Positions 1 to 8,600 of a stretch of 64,000 bases of DNA are shown piece after piece. The stretch covers positions 1,313,501 to 1,377,500 of the forward strand of contig NZ_JBBOWV010000001.1 of the NCBI RefSeq assembly GCF_038007305.1, in the 5' to 3' direction. The DNA comes from Solibacillus sp. FSL W7-1436 (GTDB lineage: Bacteria; Bacillota; Bacilli; Bacillales_A; Planococcaceae). A program made the translations under genes and the position numbers. The notes beneath the pieces were generated by a model that worked only from the letters and a program-made list of their open reading frames with translations, was not told the DNA's origin and made no database searches. Each line of letters starts with the position of its first letter. The first letter of the stretch is position 1.

Positions 1-617
1 TCGCCGCATACAAGTGCACAGGCCGCTCCATCAGCAAATAATGAAGTTCCTACGAGATTACTTTTTGAATAATCATCTTTCTGGAAGGTAAGACTGCATA
101 GCTCAACACAAACGACAAGCACCTTGGCGTTTGGGTGTGCTTTACAATAGTCGTACGCCCTGCTAATGCCTGCCGCTCCCCCCGCACAGCCAAGCCCCCA
201 TATAGGGATTCTGACCAGTTCATTGGAAAAAGGAAGAATATTCATAACACGGGCATCAATGCTTGGCGTAGAAATACCTGTACTACTAATAAAAATAATT
301 GCATCTATCTCTTCTGTAGATAGTTCCTGTTGTAAAAAGGAACGGTTTGATAAACACTTCTTTATGACTTCAACACTATATTCTGTAGCCAGTTTTATAT
401 AGAGCTCATTGCGTTCTTCAAATGTATGGTCTTCGCGATACCAGTCAGGTGAAACACATAAATTCCGTGTTTTTATTTCACCATTCTCAAAAACTTTCAA
501 TAATCGTTCTAACTTTGGAATTTTATGTTGGAAAAGCTCTTTCGTCAATTGCTCAATATTTGTCTGAGCTAATGTGAAAGGCGGTGTATGAGTACTTACT
601 GAAGCGATTTTTGGAAT
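1..617 (-). CDS. Type III polyketide synthase (chalcone synthase-like), partial
   Basis: The minus strand reads an open frame running off the left edge. It starts near 617 with Ile-Pro-Lys-Ile-Ala-Ser and contains RIPIWGLGCAGGAAGISRAY, the active-site cysteine neighbourhood of chalcone/stilbene synthase-type enzymes (Cys in GLGCAGG). Further on are a conserved VELCSLTFQ stretch and GTSLFADGAA. The family condenses malonyl-CoA units onto acyl-CoA starters; Bacillus BcsA relatives make alkylpyrones. About 205 residues are visible, and the C-terminal half with the catalytic His and Asn lies outside the window. No ATG, GTG or TTG sits at a sensible position. The codon 8 nt after an AAGGAG ribosome site is ATT, so a rare ATT start is inferred. 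Family assignment is firm; start and product are less so. Confidence 0.85.
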   Translation of the reverse strand, partial: MPKIASVSTHTPPFTLAQTNIEQLTKELFQHKIPKLERLLKVFENGEIKTRNLCVSPDWYREDHTFEERNELYIKLATEYSVEVIKKCLSNRSFLQQELSTEEIDAIIFISSTGISTPSIDARVMNILPFSNELVRIPIWGLGCAGGAAGISRAYDYCKAHPNAKVLVVCVELCSLTFQKDDYSKSNLVGTSLFADGAACALVCG

Positions 618-716
618 AGTAATTTCTCCTTATGTGAATTATTTTCTTTCAATGTATTGATAAAATTATAAAAATATACAGAACTAGCTGGAAATTTTAA
701 AGTCGCATCCATGAAT

Positions 717-747
717 AATAGCACTATCCATTAAATGGATGGTGCTA
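717..747 (-). terminator. Hairpin downstream of the cotD-like gene
   Basis: Inverted repeat AATAGCACTATCCAT / ATGGATGGTGCTATT with one mismatch and a very short loop. It lies between the coat-protein gene and the polyketide synthase, both on the minus strand. The flanks are T/A-rich on both sides, so it may stop transcripts in either direction. Confidence 0.6.
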
Positions 748-787
748 TTTTATTTATTAGCATTAGCCAAAACAATTAAAGAACGAC

Positions 788-1117
788 TTACCAGCCTCGT
801 CGTTTTGAACAACCACAACCGCCATTCGGTCTAAACGGTGTTCCACACATCGTATTAGTTTCGAAACACTCATTCACAACAGATTGTGTATGAGGGAAAT
901 AGTGTTGGTTGTTAATATAATGTTGGTTGACCGTTGTTAAATGGGATGGATGCACATGTGGCACCACTGTGTTTGATACATTTCTTTGAACGTATTGTCT
1001 CGTTGGTGAGATTTGCGGTGATGCATATTGAGTTGGTGCTGTTTGCGTTGGTAATTGCTGAGCATTATTGTAAAACGATTGACCTCTTTCATCATTAAAC
1101 CAGTTTCTATTAGTCAA
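788..1117 (-). CDS. cotD: CotD-family inner spore coat protein
   Basis: A 109-residue protein rich in His, Asn, Gln and Thr. Its central block VVPHVHPSHLTTVNQHYIN followed by QHYFPHTQSVVNE is the recognisable CotD signature (B. subtilis CotD has PHIHPQHTTNVN and HYFPHT). The C-terminus is Cys/Gly-rich (CGTPFRPNGGCGCSK). CotD is a small inner-coat component made in the mother cell late in sporulation, so this gene implies a spore-forming host. The N-terminal 45 residues (Gln/Thr/Pro-rich) are low complexity and longer than in B. subtilis. A GGAGG-type ribosome site precedes the ATG. It stands alone between hairpins; a sigma-K promoter was not identified with confidence. Confidence 0.85.
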   Translation of the reverse strand: MTNRNWFNDERGQSFYNNAQQLPTQTAPTQYASPQISPTRQYVQRNVSNTVVPHVHPSHLTTVNQHYINNQHYFPHTQSVVNECFETNTMCGTPFRPNGGCGCSKRRGW

Positions 1118-1280
1118 TTTTATCCTCCTTCCTTCATGTTGGTGTATCTCTTATAATTTATGAAAGGAATTTGGAATAACCTATTTACTTGCCTATTGTT
1201 AAGAAACAAATTTTAAAGAATATGCATTTATCTGTAAAAATAGCGAAGTAAAGTCGGAGTAGTAATTGTCTAGTAAAAAC

Positions 1281-2024
1281 CTATTGAATCTTTTGTGATA
1301 ATGGTGTGTAAAGTTTTTCCCATATTTCTTTTACACCGGCAGATGCATGTCCCTTTGCATAATGAATATGCTCATTTTCCGATAATGCTAATATGGCGTC
1401 ACATGCATTTCCAACTGCAATAGCTGGATAACCGAGAGTGAAAAGACTGAGATCATTTTCGGAATCTCCGGCTACAACAACCTCCCCATTATATTGACAC
1501 TTATTAAGTACATATTTCAGTGCAGCACCTTTATTAATATTTGCAGGCAGAATATCTACATCTCTTTCACTGCTGAAAATAAGATCAACTGCTAAATTAT
1601 TTTGCTTAATCGCTTGCTTAAGTATTTGAACTTGCATTTTACTGGCAAAATAGGCCAGTCGCCAAGGTGTATCTATTGGCTGTCTGGCAATGTCAATGGA
1701 TTTTGCTATCGCTTTAACCTGTTCAAAGTCTTCCTGCCTAATGTTGCCTGCCCATTCCTGGTCAAGCTCATATGTCGGACCCAGGTAAATCGAAGCTCCA
1801 ACATCACATATTAAAATGTCCGGTTTTGGCAGTTGTTCACGTTCGATTAAATCAATCGCGGACTGTCTATATCTTCCGGTAATATATATGAGAGATGTGT
1901 TTTCAAGTGCCAGCGTTTCCCACAGTTCAGTATGCGGAACCTTATCACTAACAATCGTATTATCTAAATCTGTTGCTAAAATATGAGGTTTAAGGTAAGG
2001 AAATGTAGGCATTTTTTCGTTCAT
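1281..2024 (-). CDS. HAD-IIB sugar-phosphate phosphatase (sucrose-6-phosphate phosphatase-like)
   Basis: A 247-residue HAD-superfamily hydrolase. Motif I is ATDLDNTIVSD (nucleophile Asp in DLDNT), and motif IV is VVAGDSENDLSLF near the C-terminus, followed by AIAVGNACDAI. The layout and length fit the S6PP/Cof type II-B subfamily, which removes phosphate from sucrose-6-phosphate, mannosylfructose-phosphate or similar disaccharide phosphates. Its start lies 35 nt inside the upstream glycosyltransferase gene on the same strand, so the two are almost certainly co-translated. That pairing argues for the second step of a synthase/phosphatase pathway making a non-reducing disaccharide or related compatible solute. 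The exact sugar cannot be read from the sequence. Confidence 0.82.
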   Translation of the reverse strand: MNEKMPTFPYLKPHILATDLDNTIVSDKVPHTELWETLALENTSLIYITGRYRQSAIDLIEREQLPKPDILICDVGASIYLGPTYELDQEWAGNIRQEDFEQVKAIAKSIDIARQPIDTPWRLAYFASKMQVQILKQAIKQNNLAVDLIFSSERDVDILPANINKGAALKYVLNKCQYNGEVVVAGDSENDLSLFTLGYPAIAVGNACDAILALSENEHIHYAKGHASAGVKEIWEKLYTPLSQKIQ

Positions 2025-3294
2025 ACAGCTCCTTTACTTTGCGGGAAATAAGAGTCCAGTTAAATTCTTTCATCGCATATTGTTTTGCATCACGACGCAT
2101 TTTTAATTGTTTAGGCGAGCTCTTTAAGAAAAATGCCATGCTATCGCTTAATTGTTGCACATTTTCTTTAGGTATATGGAAACCTGTCATTCCGGATTTA
2201 ACGACATCTTTTAGTCCACCTACATGTGTCGCAATTACAGGGCAACCACAGGCCTGTGCTTCTGCCGCTACCATCCCAAACGATTCATAATGTGAAGGCA
2301 TAATTGTTGCCAATGCACCTGAATAAAGGTTCTTCAACTGTTTTTCATTTTTTGGGCCAAGGAATAACACGCGGTCTTCCATTCCTTTGATCGCTTCTTT
2401 TAGCGGTTCGCTTATCGGACAATAATTCTTTATATCAACCGTATCCTGACAACCACCTGCAATTAGCAGCTTCACGTTTTGAGGGACTTCATGCATATCC
2501 AGCATATGTTTGAATCCTTTTAAAAGATCAAAAATCCCTTTTGAAGTTTCTAAACGGCCTGCATAAAAGTAATATGGAAATGCAAACTGTTCCTCTTCTT
2601 CAGAAGATGCCAGATACACTGGTGAAACTCCTACCGGCACAACAGATACTGTACTTTTTTTCTTTGTAAAAACTTCAATCTGTTGCTTCTCATTAGGAGT
2701 AGTAGCAATAACTACATCTGCTTGCTCCATAATCAGTTTTTCAAAATGCTTACGCTTATTTTCGATAAAGCCTGTACCTTGCTCTTTTGCAATTGCAAGG
2801 GAGTGATTTGTGTGGCACCAGTAAAATGAATATTCCTTCTGCAAATTGTATGCCAGTACTCCTGATAACCAGTAATGGGTATGAACAACATCATAGCTGC
2901 TAATATCCATTGCCTCAGTCATTTCTTTATATAAACGAGGAAGTAAAGTAAACATCTGACGTTTATCAACAAATCCTTTTTGACCACCTGCAAAGCGGTA
3001 TACTTTACTACGCTCACCCAACTGTTCAACAGCCGGCTTTTGTCCATCGCTCCAATGTGTAACAATATCAACACTGTAACCGAGTCCGTCAAGCTGCAGT
3101 GCTAAATGTTTTACATAGTTGTTTTGTCCACCTGCTTGTTTACTTCCAAGAGGTATTAAAGGGTCGCCATGATCAGAAATAAATAATATCTTTCTCAAAT
3201 GAAATCTCATCCTTTCGTTCTTAAGCAGCGAATCATAGCTGTAAAATTTACTGCTGTCTTGCTGATTTTTAATGAAATGATGGTAACTTTTCAT
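1990..3294 (-). CDS. GT4 glycosyltransferase, sucrose-phosphate-synthase-like
   Basis: A GT-B fold family 4 glycosyltransferase. The N-terminal ISDHGDPLIPLGSKQAGGQN is the nucleotide-sugar synthase motif shared by sucrose-phosphate and mannosylfructose-phosphate synthases. The C-terminal domain carries the E-x7-E motif (YESFGMVAAEAQACGCPVI). It overlaps the HAD phosphatase gene, the usual order for making a disaccharide phosphate and then dephosphorylating it. The start is uncertain. The longest reading is 434 residues, but the first 28 residues look unlike the family. An ATG at 3210 (MRFHLRK) or a TTG at 3198, 7 nt behind an AAAGGATGAG ribosome site, fits better. The donor and acceptor sugars are unknown. 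Confidence 0.82.
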   Translation of the reverse strand: MKSYHHFIKNQQDSSKFYSYDSLLKNERMRFHLRKILFISDHGDPLIPLGSKQAGGQNNYVKHLALQLDGLGYSVDIVTHWSDGQKPAVEQLGERSKVYRFAGGQKGFVDKRQMFTLLPRLYKEMTEAMDISSYDVVHTHYWLSGVLAYNLQKEYSFYWCHTNHSLAIAKEQGTGFIENKRKHFEKLIMEQADVVIATTPNEKQQIEVFTKKKSTVSVVPVGVSPVYLASSEEEEQFAFPYYFYAGRLETSKGIFDLLKGFKHMLDMHEVPQNVKLLIAGGCQDTVDIKNYCPISEPLKEAIKGMEDRVLFLGPKNEKQLKNLYSGALATIMPSHYESFGMVAAEAQACGCPVIATHVGGLKDVVKSGMTGFHIPKENVQQLSDSMAFFLKSSPKQLKMRRDAKQYAMKEFNWTLISRKVKELYERKNAYISLP

Positions 3295-3310
3295 AAGTTA
3301 CTCTTCATCG

Positions 3311-3383
3311 GCTAGGTAGTATTTATAACTTCTTAAGCTGTCCTTTATTTTCGTTTGATTCAAATACCCTCACACTACCTAGC
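3311..3383. repeat. 10-bp inverted repeat upstream of the glycosyltransferase
   Basis: GCTAGGTAGT at 3311-3320 and its exact complement ACTACCTAGC at 3374-3383 are separated by 53 nt, upstream of the glycosyltransferase/phosphatase pair. This could be a pair of operator half-sites or a long-loop RNA stem. The rest of the roughly 300-nt gap (3295-3593) is AT-rich and shows no gene. Confidence 0.5.
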
Positions 3384-3593
3384 AAATAATAGAAGAGAGA
3401 TTAAGGGCATTGAATTTTACGGTCTAGTTAAAATAATTATTTTTTAGCTCGATTGATACGTACCCCTAAAGGATAACAATTAAACTAAATATTCTAAAAA
3501 ATCTTAAAAATGAAACTTTATTATTATGTTAATTAACCAAAAAGAGTTAAAAATACCTATAATCAATAATTCTTCTCAAGTCAGTACAGCTTA

Positions 3594-4016
3594 CTAAATA
3601 ACTTCAAGCGTAACTTCAATATTGCCTCTTGTTGCTTTTGAATAAGGGCATACTTCGTGTGCTTTATGCACCAGGTCCTCTAACTGTTCACGCTCTATAT
3701 CTGTCCCTTTCACCTGAAGTACAACACTAAGCTTAAACCCTTGATCTTGTTCATCTTTTAATAAGCTGACATTCGCTGTTACTTCAGACGTAAATTTTAC
3801 ACGGGCTTTACTTGCTGTTAATTGAAGGGCACTATCAAAACAGGCAGCATACCCTGCAGCAAATAACTGCTCCGGGTTTGTAGCATTTTCAATATTTTTT
3901 GCCCGCGGTGTACCTGGCATTGCTGTTTCGAATTGAACTACCCCATCATCCGACTGTACTTTACCTTCACGTCCTCCCGAAGCAGTAGCAATAGCAGTAA
4001 ATAACTTTTCAGACAT
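3594..4016 (-). CDS. ohr: Organic hydroperoxide resistance protein, Ohr/OsmC family
   Basis: 140 residues, the standard Ohr length. The two redox cysteines are present: FAAGYAACFDSAL (peroxidatic Cys) and EVCPYSKATRGN (resolving Cys). The N-terminal YTA-like segment is FTAIATASGGREGKVQSDDG. Ohr is a cytoplasmic thiol peroxidase that reduces organic hydroperoxides using lipoyl-linked dithiols. It is monocistronic here. No adjacent ohrR is present, and a typical palindromic OhrR box was not found upstream, so its control is not evident from the window. Whether it corresponds to OhrA or OhrB cannot be decided. Confidence 0.93.
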   Translation of the reverse strand: MSEKLFTAIATASGGREGKVQSDDGVVQFETAMPGTPRAKNIENATNPEQLFAAGYAACFDSALQLTASKARVKFTSEVTANVSLLKDEQDQGFKLSVVLQVKGTDIEREQLEDLVHKAHEVCPYSKATRGNIEVTLEVI

Positions 4017-4333
4017 TCCACTTCCACACCTTTCAATTTTAGTTACAACATATCCTTACCCGTTATTTCCTTTTTTAAAAAGTTTTTAATGTTAAGACAT
4101 TGTTAAATCCATAATCGGGAATGCAGTAAAAGGGTTGGTTGATAGCTTTGCCTGTCAGACTGAAGCAGTGTCATTACGGGCTTCTATATGCTATTTTTAT
4201 ATATTTTTTTATTTCTGTACCAACGGCTGGAATATAGGCAATGTAAGTATTGGGAACAGAGCGATTGCCTATGTTTTAAATTGTTACTGAGGGGTATCAT
4301 CTTACAAGTAATTAGTTGGGAGGGGATAATAAT
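4017..4333. other. Intergenic gap with a 9-bp inverted repeat
   Basis: No gene is visible between the divergent ohr gene and the M50-like gene. The notable element is ATAGGCAAT (4234-4242) with its exact complement ATTGCCTAT (4264-4272) around a 21-nt loop. It lies about 60 nt upstream of the next start codon and could be an operator or a weak 5' hairpin. Confidence 0.5.
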
Positions 4334-4921
4334 ATGTTTGGCTTATCCGATCTCATTTCATTAGTCATTTCTGCCTTTATTATTTTACCTGCTGTTGTCT
4401 TTCTTAGAGAATTGGGTTACGTAATTGTCAGCCGGCTATTCGGGGTAATCGAACCAAGGGTAACAATTGGTTCCGGTCGTAGAGTTTTTAAGTTTGGTAT
4501 GGTTGATATCCGCAGATACTATCATTTTTATAGCTGGTTTTCGTATGACAAATTAAAACATGAAAATAAATTTGCCTATATTAGTATTTATTCCGGGCCT
4601 ATTCTAATCAATCTTATATTCGGCCTTACAATCAATTTTCTGATAGCCAACGGGTTCATTGAAGAATATAAAACATTTTGGGATCGCTTTGTTTTTTATG
4701 CATTTTATTATGTATTATTCGATGCCGTTCCGATGACCACATTTAATGGAAAACCAAATAACGGGATGATTATTTATAAAATGATCCGTCATGGAGAGAG
4801 GATTGATTCATCAACAGAACATCTCCTCCCTTCAACAACGGAGGTAGAAGAGGAGTATCAGGAATACATGAAGGAGCTTGAAGAAACGGAAGAGGAAATA
4901 CAGAAGAAAAATCATGGCTGA
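4334..4921 (+). CDS. M50-like membrane protein with degenerate zinc motif
   Basis: 195 residues from the ATG at 4334, chosen because GGGAGGGG lies 9 nt upstream; the longer TTG reading starts inside that ribosome site. Hydrophobic segments lie at about residues 5-25, 80-105 and 115-130. The first helix ends in LPAVVFLRELGYVIVSRLFG, which aligns by position with the HELGH helix of site-2 protease-like M50 families, except both zinc-binding His are replaced (RELGY). A later DAVPMTTFNGKPNNGMI resembles the (N)x-P-x-x-x-x-NGxPxDG segment that supplies the third zinc ligand in this superfamily. The tail is charged and Glu-rich (EEEYQEYMKELEETEEE). Probably a pseudoprotease, or a membrane protein derived from one; function unknown. 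Confidence 0.6.
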   Translation: MFGLSDLISLVISAFIILPAVVFLRELGYVIVSRLFGVIEPRVTIGSGRRVFKFGMVDIRRYYHFYSWFSYDKLKHENKFAYISIYSGPILINLIFGLTINFLIANGFIEEYKTFWDRFVFYAFYYVLFDAVPMTTFNGKPNNGMIIYKMIRHGERIDSSTEHLLPSTTEVEEEYQEYMKELEETEEEIQKKNHG

Positions 4922-4996
4922 ACCAGCAGCAAATTAAGCCAATCGACGATTAAATGGTATGGCTGTTGCAGTTGAATCGATAAATTAATTTTCACC

Positions 4997-5028
4997 AAAA
5001 AGAACCAAGGCCTTGGCCTTAGTTCTTA
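4997..5028 (-). terminator. Rho-independent terminator of the small gene at 5061
   Basis: Near-perfect hairpin AAGAACCAAGGCC / GGCCTTAGTTCTT with a 2-nt loop, followed on the minus strand by five T residues. It lies just downstream of the 74-residue gene. Confidence 0.8.
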
Positions 5029-5060
5029 CCTCAATGTGCTGAATAGATGTCAAATATAAA

Positions 5061-5285
5061 TCAGTTCCAGGCAGTTCGTTCACTTTCAGGCTCGTTCATG
5101 CCTGTTTTATTTCTTTTGGCGGGACCTTGATTTTCCTTTACTGGAGCTGCATTAAAGATAAAATCAAGTTCTGATACAAACTCTTCTTGCTGGGGGTTTT
5201 TACGGTTTTGATTTACTTCTAGCTTATTCGAACTTTGCTTGCCTCTTACTTTTGCATTGTTGCGTTTAAAATTCATATTTGACAT
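5061..5285 (-). CDS. Small hydrophilic protein, possibly a divergent gamma-type SASP
   Basis: A 74-residue, Asn/Lys/Gln/Glu-rich protein without hydrophobic segments. The start is taken at 5285 (MSNMNFKRNNAKVRGKQSS) because GGAGG sits 6 nt upstream; the ATG two codons earlier is too close to it. The pattern NFKRNNAKVRGKQ and a single EEFVSELDF distantly recall gamma-type small acid-soluble spore proteins (NAQQVRKQN and EFASET repeats). Only one imperfect copy of each is present, so this is a suggestion, not an assignment. It has its own terminator and is monocistronic. Confidence 0.55.
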   Translation of the reverse strand: MSNMNFKRNNAKVRGKQSSNKLEVNQNRKNPQQEEFVSELDFIFNAAPVKENQGPAKRNKTGMNEPESERTAWN

Positions 5286-5635
5286 AGCCATCCTCCATTG
5301 ATTTTTATTTGAAAAGTATAAAAGTCATTTCTGCTTTAAACTTTTCATTAAAAAGTTTAACCACTATCCACTCCTTTTATTAAATATATATACAATCCCC
5401 TTTCTTTTATTAGTGAGTTAGGTCCTCCAATTTACTTATTCTCATAAGAAAGTTCTACTATTTAACTAAATTATTAGGAAGATAGATTTAACCTATTTTT
5501 TACAAACTGATACTATTTATCAATCTTTTGGAAAAAATATAAATTTCGATATTCGGATAATTTCCATTGTGATAAATTGGTAATACCGCATTAAACTGAA
5601 TAGTGCGAAAATTTAACACAAAGGGGAAATGAGAA
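5286..5635. other. 350-nt intergenic region, divergent promoters expected
   Basis: AT-rich gap between the minus-strand small gene and the plus-strand subtilase. A short hairpin (TAAACTTTT / AAAAAGTTTA around 5336-5359) is present. No convincing -35/-10 pair could be placed, and no other gene is visible. Confidence 0.4.
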
Positions 5636-8600
5636 TTGAAGAAGTTTAAGTTTACGAGATTCTTTAGTAGTATTCTGGCTTTCATTATGGTGTTCTCTTT
5701 ATTGGTTCCATTCTCGAATGCAAGCGCAGAATCAAAATCATTCAAGCAGGATGGGCAAAGTGAAAGCGTCATTCAGCTAAAGGCGGCAATCGCTGAACAG
5801 CTTAGCTTGTCTAAAGATGGTCCAATCCTTCATGAAAGCCTGCAAAATATTTCAGGCAATCAAGAGGTTGCAGTCATCGTTCATTTATCCGAAAAACCGG
5901 TAGCATTGGAGCAAGGAATCAGCCAGGTTAAAGGCAAAAAGTTTTCTAATGCCCGTGCAAATGAAGTACGTTCAAATGTAAAAGCACAACAGGCAAAAGT
6001 TAAAAAAGAGTTAACTGCCAAACAGGTGCAAATGAAACAAGGCTACACTTTTGATACGGTACTAAACGGATTTGCGGCAACAATTAAAGCAAATGACATT
6101 CCAAAACTGCTTTCAGTTGAAGGAATCACTTTAATTGAACCGGATGCAACGGTATACGCATCAGAAGAGATTACAACAAAATCTCCAAAATCAAAAAAAT
6201 CATCAGAACTTATTAAAGACGAGCAATTGGAAGCACAAATGAATACTAGTATTTCTTTCCTTGGCATTGAAAAGCTTTGGAATGAAGGAATTGAAGGACA
6301 AGGGGTAAAAGTGGCAGTACTTGATACAGGTATTGATGCAGATCACCCTGAATTTGCTGGTATTTATAAAGGCGGAAAGAACTTTATTCCTAACTCTTCA
6401 ACTTACTCTAAACCACGTGCAGATAACGATGCATCGGAAACATTACCTTCAGAGCGTCCAGCAGGAACACCTGAATTCAATGCAAACGGAAGCTCGTTCT
6501 ATACTTCTCACGGTACTCATGTTGCCGGAACAATTGCAGCAATTGGTGCTAACGAATTCGGCATTAAAGGTATAGCACCAAAAGTGGACCTTTATGCTTA
6601 CCGCGTTCTTGGAGCATACGGAAGCGGTGCGACATCAGGTATTGTTAAAGCAATTGAAACAGCTGTCCAAGAAGAAATGGATGTCATCAACCTTTCACTA
6701 GGCGGTGGCGCTAACACTGAAACAGATGCAGGATCATTTGCGATCAATAACGCAATGATGGCTGGAACAATCGGTGTTGTTGCAACAGGTAACTCAGGTC
6801 CAAACCGTGGAACAATGGGCACACCTGCAACTGCTCGTTTAGGGATTGCAGTAGGTAATACAACAAACCCGGAAACAATGTATAACGGTGAAGTTAACAT
6901 TACTGTAGGCGACTACAACTTAGCAAAACAACTTCCTTTAATGGGAACAACTTTTGGTAAAAACTTATCAACACAGCTTCAAGGTGAGTTTGATTTAGTT
7001 GCGATTCCTGGTAATGGAGAATTAAAAGATTTTGAAGGAATTGATGTTGAAGGGAAAGTGGCACTAATTTCGCGCGGTGATATCGCATTTGTTGATAAAA
7101 TTGCAAATGCTAAAGCAAACGGTGCAGTAGCTACAATTATCCATAACTTTTCCGGCGGAACGAATGCACCGAACATTTCAGGTACATTCCTTGGTGACTC
7201 TTTTGAGTTCTTGCCAACATTCGATATGTCAGTAACAGACGGCAATGCAATTCGCACTGCATTACAAGATGGTACAGGTAAAGTAAGCTTCGGCAAGTTT
7301 GCTTCAACTACAACAACAGGTGACGATGTAAACTCTTCAAGTTCACGTGGTCCTTCTACACCGAACTTCGATATTAAACCAGACGTAACAGCGCCTGGTA
7401 CAAACATTATGTCAACGATTCCTATGTATCAAGCGGACTTCCCTGATGCGGTTTACGATGAAGCATATGATCGTAAAACAGGAACGTCTATGGCAACCCC
7501 ACATATTGCTGGTATCGCAGCATTAGTAAAACAGGCAAATCCTGATTGGGATGCTTTTGATGTAAAAGTGGCGCTTTCGAATACTGCTAAAGTATTGGAT
7601 ACTGCAAAATATGATGTATTCTCTCAAGGTGCCGGTCGCGTAAATGCTTATGCGGCAGCTCATCCCGAAATTCTTGCTTATGCACTTGATACAGCAGTTT
7701 TAGACGGCAATGGTGAAATTGTAGAAAATAAAAAAGGGACGGTTACTTTTGGTCCTCAATCATTGAAAGACGGCAATATTTCTGTAACGAAACAAATATT
7801 AGTAAAAGACATTAAAGGAAACGGCGGTAACTACAACGTATCCGTAGATGTGACTAAAACATTTGGCGATGCAGCAGTTACAGTGGATCAGCCAACATTT
7901 ACTTTAGCTGGTGAGCAGCTGTTAAACATTACTTTAACTGCTTCACAGGCTGTAGCACCAAGCGGCTCTGAAATTTTAGGTTTCATCCATATTGACGGTG
8001 GATCTACAGAAGCTTCATTGCCATTCGCGGCTGATTTCAGTAACGCGGCGGCGACAACTGAAATTAAAGATTTTAAAATCACAGAAACTGATCTGTCATT
8101 TAACGGTGACGGTATTAAAGACTCAGGTGTCCTTTCATTCACATTAACTGGTGATGTTGGAACGAACTATATCGAGCTTTGGGATATTATGAATCCTGAA
8201 GGTGGAGAATATGGGGACGGCTACATCGGTTATCTGCATTCAGGTGCTTCATTAGGTAAAGGATCTTATACACTGAATGTTGGCGGGCAGTATAAACCAT
8301 GGGGCAGTGCACCGGCAACTACAATTCCGGATGGTCTGTATACAATCGACTTTACTGGCCTTGCAGCTACAGGAATAGTTGCGGGTTATGTAGGACCGAT
8401 TGTTGTAAAAACGACAAAACCGGAAATTACAGGTTCAGAAACTGAAGGTGTTGTTTCGGGACAGGTAACAGATAAGTATATCGACTACAATGAAGAACTT
8501 TATTTATACGGTTTAGACTATGATTTAAATGATAAATTAAAAGCTTCATATGTTGCGACTGTAAACGGCGAAGTACAAGCACCGGTTGCATTCGATTTAA

